From Candidatus Nanopelagicales bacterium (lineage in GTDB: Bacteria > Actinomycetota > Actinomycetes > S36-B12 > CAIYMF01): a DNA stretch of 40,136 nt. Positions 39,373 through 40,136 of the stretch are shown in pieces. The notes under the pieces were generated by a model that was not told the origin of the DNA, searched no databases, and saw nothing but the letters and a program-made list of their open reading frames with translations. A program made the translations under genes and the position numbers. Numbering within the stretch: the stretch's first letter is position 1; each line of letters begins with the position of its first letter. The stretch covers positions 1 to 40,136 of the forward strand of contig JALOLK010000049.1 in the NCBI GenBank assembly GCA_025456015.1, read 5' to 3'.

Positions 39373-40136
39373 ATGGACACCGTCCACACCGTCGTGATCG
39401 GCGCCGGGCACGCCGGGCTGGTCACGAGTCGCGCCCTGGCCGCAGCGGGCGTCGAGCATGTGGTGCTCGAGCGCGGCGAGGTCGGGCGCAGCTGGCGCGA
39501 CGAGCGCTGGGACACCCTGACCCTGCTGACCCCCGCCTGGATGAACGCGCTGCCGGGTGACGGCCGGCACGTCGAGGATCCCGATGCGTTCCTCACCGCG
39601 CGCCAGTTCGCCGCCCGGCTCGCGGACTACGCGGCATCGGGGCCCGCGCCCGTGCTGACCGGGACTGCCGTGGAGCAGGTGCGGGCGGTGGCCAGCGAGG
39701 GGACCCGGCGCTTCCGCGTCGCCACGCAGGTCGGCACCTGGTCGGCGCGCAACGTGGTCGTCGCCACCGGCCCGGGCGCGCACCCCGTGGTCCCGGCGGC
39801 ACTGCGGGCGCTCCCCGCCCGGGTCAGCGTCGTGCCCGCGCTGGCCTACCGCCGGCCGTCCGCCGTCCCCCCCGGCGCCGTGCTGGTCGTGGGCGCCTCG
39901 TCCTCCGGCGTGCAGATCGCCGACGAGCTCGCCCGCAGCGGCCGGCGGGTGCTCCTGGCGGTCGGCCGGCACACCCGGGTGCCCAGGCGGTACCGCGGGA
40001 TGGACCTCTACTGGTGGCTGCAGCGGACCGGGCGGCTCGACCGGCGCCGGACCGAGCTGGCCGACCCGGGCGCCGGGCGGCACGAGCCGTCGCTGCAGCT
40101 GGTCGGGCGCGAGCCCGTCCACGCGGTGGACCTGCC
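39373..40136 (+). CDS. FAD/NAD(P)-binding flavin monooxygenase-like oxidoreductase, truncated by window edge
   Basis: The reading frame is open from the ATG at 39373 to the end of the window (254 codons) and continues beyond it. The FAD-binding dinucleotide fold is HTVVIGAGHAGLVTSRALA near the start, with LERGEVGRSWRDERWDTLTL after it. This is characteristic of FMO/CzcO-like proteins. A second Rossmann motif, VLVVGASSSGVQIADELA, at about residues 173-190 would bind NAD(P)H. Wording resembles the family annotated MSMEG_0569-type flavin-dependent oxidoreductase. The ribosome binding site GAGAGGAA lies about 6 nt before the ATG. It probably oxidises a small molecule with NADPH and oxygen; the substrate is unknown. 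Confidence 0.88.
   Translation, partial: MDTVHTVVIGAGHAGLVTSRALAAAGVEHVVLERGEVGRSWRDERWDTLTLLTPAWMNALPGDGRHVEDPDAFLTARQFAARLADYAASGPAPVLTGTAVEQVRAVASEGTRRFRVATQVGTWSARNVVVATGPGAHPVVPAALRALPARVSVVPALAYRRPSAVPPGAVLVVGASSSGVQIADELARSGRRVLLAVGRHTRVPRRYRGMDLYWWLQRTGRLDRRRTELADPGAGRHEPSLQLVGREPVHAVDL

Overview
The window is GC-rich chromosomal DNA of an actinomycete (Actinomycetota). The evidence is a WhiB regulator, a DUF3039 protein, the clpS-DUF2017-murI-MBL-rph-rdgB neighbourhood, a DUF3618 protein, GTP-type PEP carboxykinase, an IdeR-type iron box, and many apparently leaderless genes. A Micrococcales/Cellulomonadaceae-like origin would fit the two-domain phosphofructokinase and the beta-glucan synthesis genes, but that is a weak inference. 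No phage, integrase, transposase, CRISPR array or rRNA is visible.

Layout. 1-2.9 kb: a repeat-bearing gene-free stretch, an unknown membrane-anchored protein, an SDR oxidoreductase, the degraded 3' end of a zinc alcohol dehydrogenase and an orphan iron box. 3-7 kb: an acetyltransferase-like protein, a DHFR/RibD-fold reductase, a tiny membrane protein, a YihY protein, a secreted Rpf-like transglycosylase under a perfect CRP/GlxR-type site, and a small zincin. 7-14.4 kb: central and nitrogen metabolism, with a two-domain phosphofructokinase coupled to an ABM-domain protein and an amidase, then a broken PEP carboxykinase gene and an ornithine carbamoyltransferase. 14.4-17.3 kb: whiB, DUF3039 and a secreted GH18 protein. 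17.3-23.1 kb: two divergent housekeeping operons, an aminotransferase-DUF2017-clpS-murI side and an MBL-rph-rdgB side. 23.1-29.3 kb: an FAD-linked oxidase, tRNA-Leu(UAG), an Rrf2 regulator, a Bcp/PrxQ peroxiredoxin, DUF3618, a four-copy intergenic repeat, a split ThrE-type exporter, a GroES-like protein and an EamA transporter.

29.4-34.7 kb holds the most interesting block. A BcsA-like processive glycosyltransferase, a HlyD-like adaptor and a GH81 endo-beta-1,3-glucanase are joined by 4-nt stop/start overlaps. I read this as a compact system that makes and trims a beta-1,3-glucan. tRNA-Lys(CUU), with an odd acceptor stem, lies just upstream. 34.8-40.1 kb: a low-complexity lipoprotein, a tight operon (DUF4239 membrane protein, K+ channel, GalT-like protein), an OsmC protein and a truncated flavin monooxygenase-like gene.

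Cross-cutting observations. At many genes a TANNNT-like -10 hexamer sits 6-8 nt before the start codon, implying leaderless mRNAs. Operons are packed by ATGA/GTGA overlaps. The main lesion is in pckG, where about 34 codons including the expected metal-binding His are missing and the frame shifts.
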